Below are positions 62,404 through 64,000 of a DNA stretch of 64,000 nucleotides, in pieces. Below the pieces are notes generated by a model, which did not search any database, was not told where the DNA came from, and saw nothing but the letters and a program-made list of their open reading frames with translations. The DNA is from Noviherbaspirillum autotrophicum. Lineage in GTDB: Bacteria > Pseudomonadota > Gammaproteobacteria > Burkholderiales > Burkholderiaceae_D. The stretch is taken from positions 1,880,972-1,944,971 of the forward strand of contig NZ_JWJG01000028.1 in the NCBI RefSeq assembly GCF_000818395.1. The letters run 5' to 3'. Both the position numbers and the translations under genes were made by a program. The first letter of the stretch is position 1, and each line of letters starts with the position of its first letter.

Positions 62404-63020
62404 AGCACTGGTATCCCGGCTTGCTGCAATAGCTGCGCTGTCTCGCGCAGCGGCAGGCCCATGATGCCGGAATAGCTGCCCGTAATGGTTTCGATGAATA
62501 CGGCGGCCAGCCCCTGCACGGCATAGCCGCCAGCCTTGTCATACGGCTCGGGCGTGGCGCAATAGGCGTGCAGCATGGTGTCGCTCAGCGGCGCGAACGT
62601 GACGTGCGAAGTCTGCGTCACTTGAAGGGTTTGGTCGTCATGAAGCAGGGCGACACTGGTCAGTACCTGGTGCGTGCGCCCGGACAGCTGTTTCAGCATG
62701 GCGCTTGCTTCGGCCGGATCGGCCGGCTTGCCCAGTATCCGGCCGTCGACCACCACCGTCGTATCCGCAGCCAGGATCGGCCGCATCGGCAGCCGGCGCC
62801 ACAGCATGGTTTTCGCGCTGTATTCGACCTTTTCGCGGGTGACGCGCACCACGTAGTCTTCAGCCTTTTCGCCTGGCAGCACTTCCTCGCTGACTTCTGG
62901 GCCGCGCGGCGAGTGGTCGCGTAGCAGCAGCAGTTCGAACTCGACGCCGATCTGGCGCAGCAACTCGCGTCGCCGTGGGCTTTTGGAAGCAAGGTATATC
63001 TTGTGGTCTACCGGTTTCAT
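62400..63020 (-). CDS. maf: Maf-family nucleoside triphosphate pyrophosphatase
   Basis: The 206-residue protein has the Maf signature IYLASKSPRRRELLRQIGVE, ILAADTTVVVDGRILGKPAD and the late GYAVQGLAAVFIETITGSYS. Maf proteins hydrolyse non-canonical or modified NTPs, and this subgroup (YhdE-like) favours dTTP and UTP. It sits between rlmH and rng as in most betaproteobacteria. Confidence 0.93.
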   Translation of the reverse strand: MKPVDHKIYLASKSPRRRELLRQIGVEFELLLLRDHSPRGPEVSEEVLPGEKAEDYVVRVTREKVEYSAKTMLWRRLPMRPILAADTTVVVDGRILGKPADPAEASAMLKQLSGRTHQVLTSVALLHDDQTLQVTQTSHVTFAPLSDTMLHAYCATPEPYDKAGGYAVQGLAAVFIETITGSYSGIMGLPLRETAQLLQQAGIPVL

Positions 63021-63026
63021 GGCGCT

Positions 63027-63497
63027 TTATACACGGTGGTACGGGTGGTTTTGCGTAATCGACCAGGCGCGATACAGCTGCTCGGCGAGCAGCACCCGCA
63101 CCATCCCATGCGGCAGGGTCAGGCTGGAAATCCGTACCAGCATATCGGCAGATGCCTTGAAACCCGCATCCAGGCCGTCCGCGCCGCCGATCACGAATGT
63201 AACATCACGCCCGTCCTGTTGCCAATGTGTCAGTAGTTGCGACAACTGTATGGTGGTGAGGTCGCGGCCGCGCTCGTCGAGCGCGATCACGCGCGAACCC
63301 TTCGGGATGGCCGCTTCGATCTTGGTGCGCTCGGCTGCCATGGCCGTTTCCGCAGTCTTGCTGCCGGAACGCTCGACCGGCTTGATTTCCTTGAGCTGAA
63401 TGCGGCATTCCGGCGGCATGCGCTTGGCATATTCGCCGAACCCGTCCTCGATCCAGGCCGGCATCTTGTGGCCGACCGCCGCAATGACCAACTGCAT
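63027..63497 (-). CDS. rlmH: 23S rRNA (pseudouridine1915-N3)-methyltransferase RlmH
   Basis: The 156-residue SPOUT methyltransferase methylates pseudouridine 1915 of helix 69. It begins [20 protein letters not shown] and has [35 protein letters not shown] (SAM site) and the C-terminal [18 protein letters not shown]. It lies 8 bases after rsfS, the universal rsfS-rlmH pairing. Confidence 0.96.
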   Translation of the reverse strand: MQLVIAAVGHKMPAWIEDGFGEYAKRMPPECRIQLKEIKPVERSGSKTAETAMAAERTKIEAAIPKGSRVIALDERGRDLTTIQLSQLLTHWQQDGRDVTFVIGGADGLDAGFKASADMLVRISSLTLPHGMVRVLLAEQLYRAWSITQNHPYHRV

Positions 63498-63505
63498 GGC
63501 GGGGC

Positions 63506-64000
63506 TTATTCCGCTGCCTTGGTCCTGGGGGCGCGCTTGACGGCCGTTTTTGCAGCCGTCTTGGTTGCAGTTTTGGCGGCCGGCTTTTTGGTGGCGGGGG
63601 AGGCGCTCTTCGGGGCGGCAACCTTCACCTTTTTACCGGCCGGGACCTTGGCGGCAGCCGTCTTCGTGGCCGTTTTCCTCGCCGGTGTTTTTGCAGCCGT
63701 CTTGGCAGCGGTCTTGCGTGCCGGCTTCTTCGGTTCGTCGTCGTCCAGGGTGGTCTGGCTGGCCGCCAGATGGCGCGAACGCTTCTTGGGTTCCTGCTCG
63801 TCTTCTTCGGCGGCGCGCGTCGACTTGCGCTTGGCGGCGCCGAACTTGACTTCCTTGTCGCCCCAGATCTCTTCCAGGCGGTAGTAGTCGCGGATGGCCG
63901 GCTGCATGATGTGCACGATCATGTCGCCCAAGTCGACCAGCACCCATTCGCCGGTGTCTTCGCCTTCGATGCTGACGACTTCGCCGCCTTTTGCCTTGAC
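63506..64000 (-). CDS. rsfS: Ribosome silencing factor RsfS with long basic C-terminal tail, N-terminus outside window
   Basis: The gene enters from the right edge; 164 residues are visible. The conserved domain reads [20 protein letters not shown] then [13 protein letters not shown], the core of RsfS, which binds L14 (uL14) and blocks subunit joining in starvation. After about residue 55 of the visible part an atypical tail of roughly 105 residues begins, first charged ([18 protein letters not shown]), then Lys/Ala/Thr-rich with [20 protein letters not shown], like histone H1 tails. E. coli RsfS (105 aa) has no such tail. Confidence 0.9.
   Translation of the reverse strand, partial: VKAKGGEVVSIEGEDTGEWVLVDLGDMIVHIMQPAIRDYYRLEEIWGDKEVKFGAAKRKSTRAAEEDEQEPKKRSRHLAASQTTLDDDEPKKPARKTAAKTAAKTPARKTATKTAAAKVPAGKKVKVAAPKSASPATKKPAAKTATKTAAKTAVKRAPRTKAAE

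Overview
The window is a stretch of a betaproteobacterial chromosome, most likely from the order Burkholderiales and probably the family Oxalobacteraceae. This is inferred from gene content and order only: accB-accC-prmA followed by a zinc-ribbon gene, the rubredoxin-pilGHIJL cluster beside thiD and hemL, pyrR-pyrB-inactive pyrC, and rsfS-rlmH-maf-rng. Most of the window is GC-rich, tightly packed housekeeping DNA with many 4-base ATGA or GTGA overlaps between genes. No rRNA, tRNA or CRISPR array was seen.

Layout. 1-193 is the tail of a histone H1-like Lys/Ala protein. 290-1137 holds yggT and a DUF167 gene. 1181-8360 (minus strand) holds a glycine-zipper lipoprotein, a PfkB kinase, a zinc-ribbon membrane protein, prmA, accC, accB, aroQ, a TlpA-like thioredoxin and a nucleotidyltransferase-like protein. 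8502-17234 (plus) holds mpl, yqiA, ubiC, an RNase II homologue, a TonB-type protein, aroE, mtgA, a small membrane protein and corA, which has a long structured leader. 17283-19421 (minus) holds hemL and a divergent thiD. 19479-29531 holds rubredoxin and the type IV pilus chemosensory system pilG-pilH-pilI-pilJ-pilL. 29611-34203 holds yqgE, ruvX, pyrR, pyrB, a degenerate dihydroorotase and plsC, with apaH convergent.

The accessory part is about 35.1-46.6 kb. It contains manC and gmd (GDP-mannose chemistry), a nest of insertion sequences (an IS256-type remnant, an intact IS3-family element and a remnant of a second IS3-type element), a phosphomannomutase, and one protein fusing a WecA-like sugar-phosphate transferase to a WecG/TagA-like glycosyltransferase. 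Then come small envelope-type proteins, one resembling GfcA of group 4 capsule loci, an H-NS-family nucleoid protein and a secreted SRPBCC-fold protein. Intergenic gaps here are long and AT-rich. The IS flanks do not match each other, so DNA has probably been lost between gmd and the phosphomannomutase gene; the usual gmd partner (rmd or fcl) is absent.

From 46.6 kb the sequence returns to housekeeping and envelope genes: trhO, dnaE, a secreted Lys/Ala-rich protein, galE, then a minus-strand lipopolysaccharide block (GT8 and GT9 glycosyltransferases, msbA, an O-antigen ligase-like protein). The molybdate operon follows (modA, a di-Mop protein, modB, modC) and is packed directly behind rsfS-rlmH-maf-rng. 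Together manC, gmd, manB, the WecA-WecG fusion, galE, the glycosyltransferases, msbA and waaL could make, link, flip and ligate an O-polysaccharide. The most noteworthy observations are the corA leader with a possible leader peptide, the WecA-WecG fusion, the GfcA-like region and the IS-driven rearrangement.
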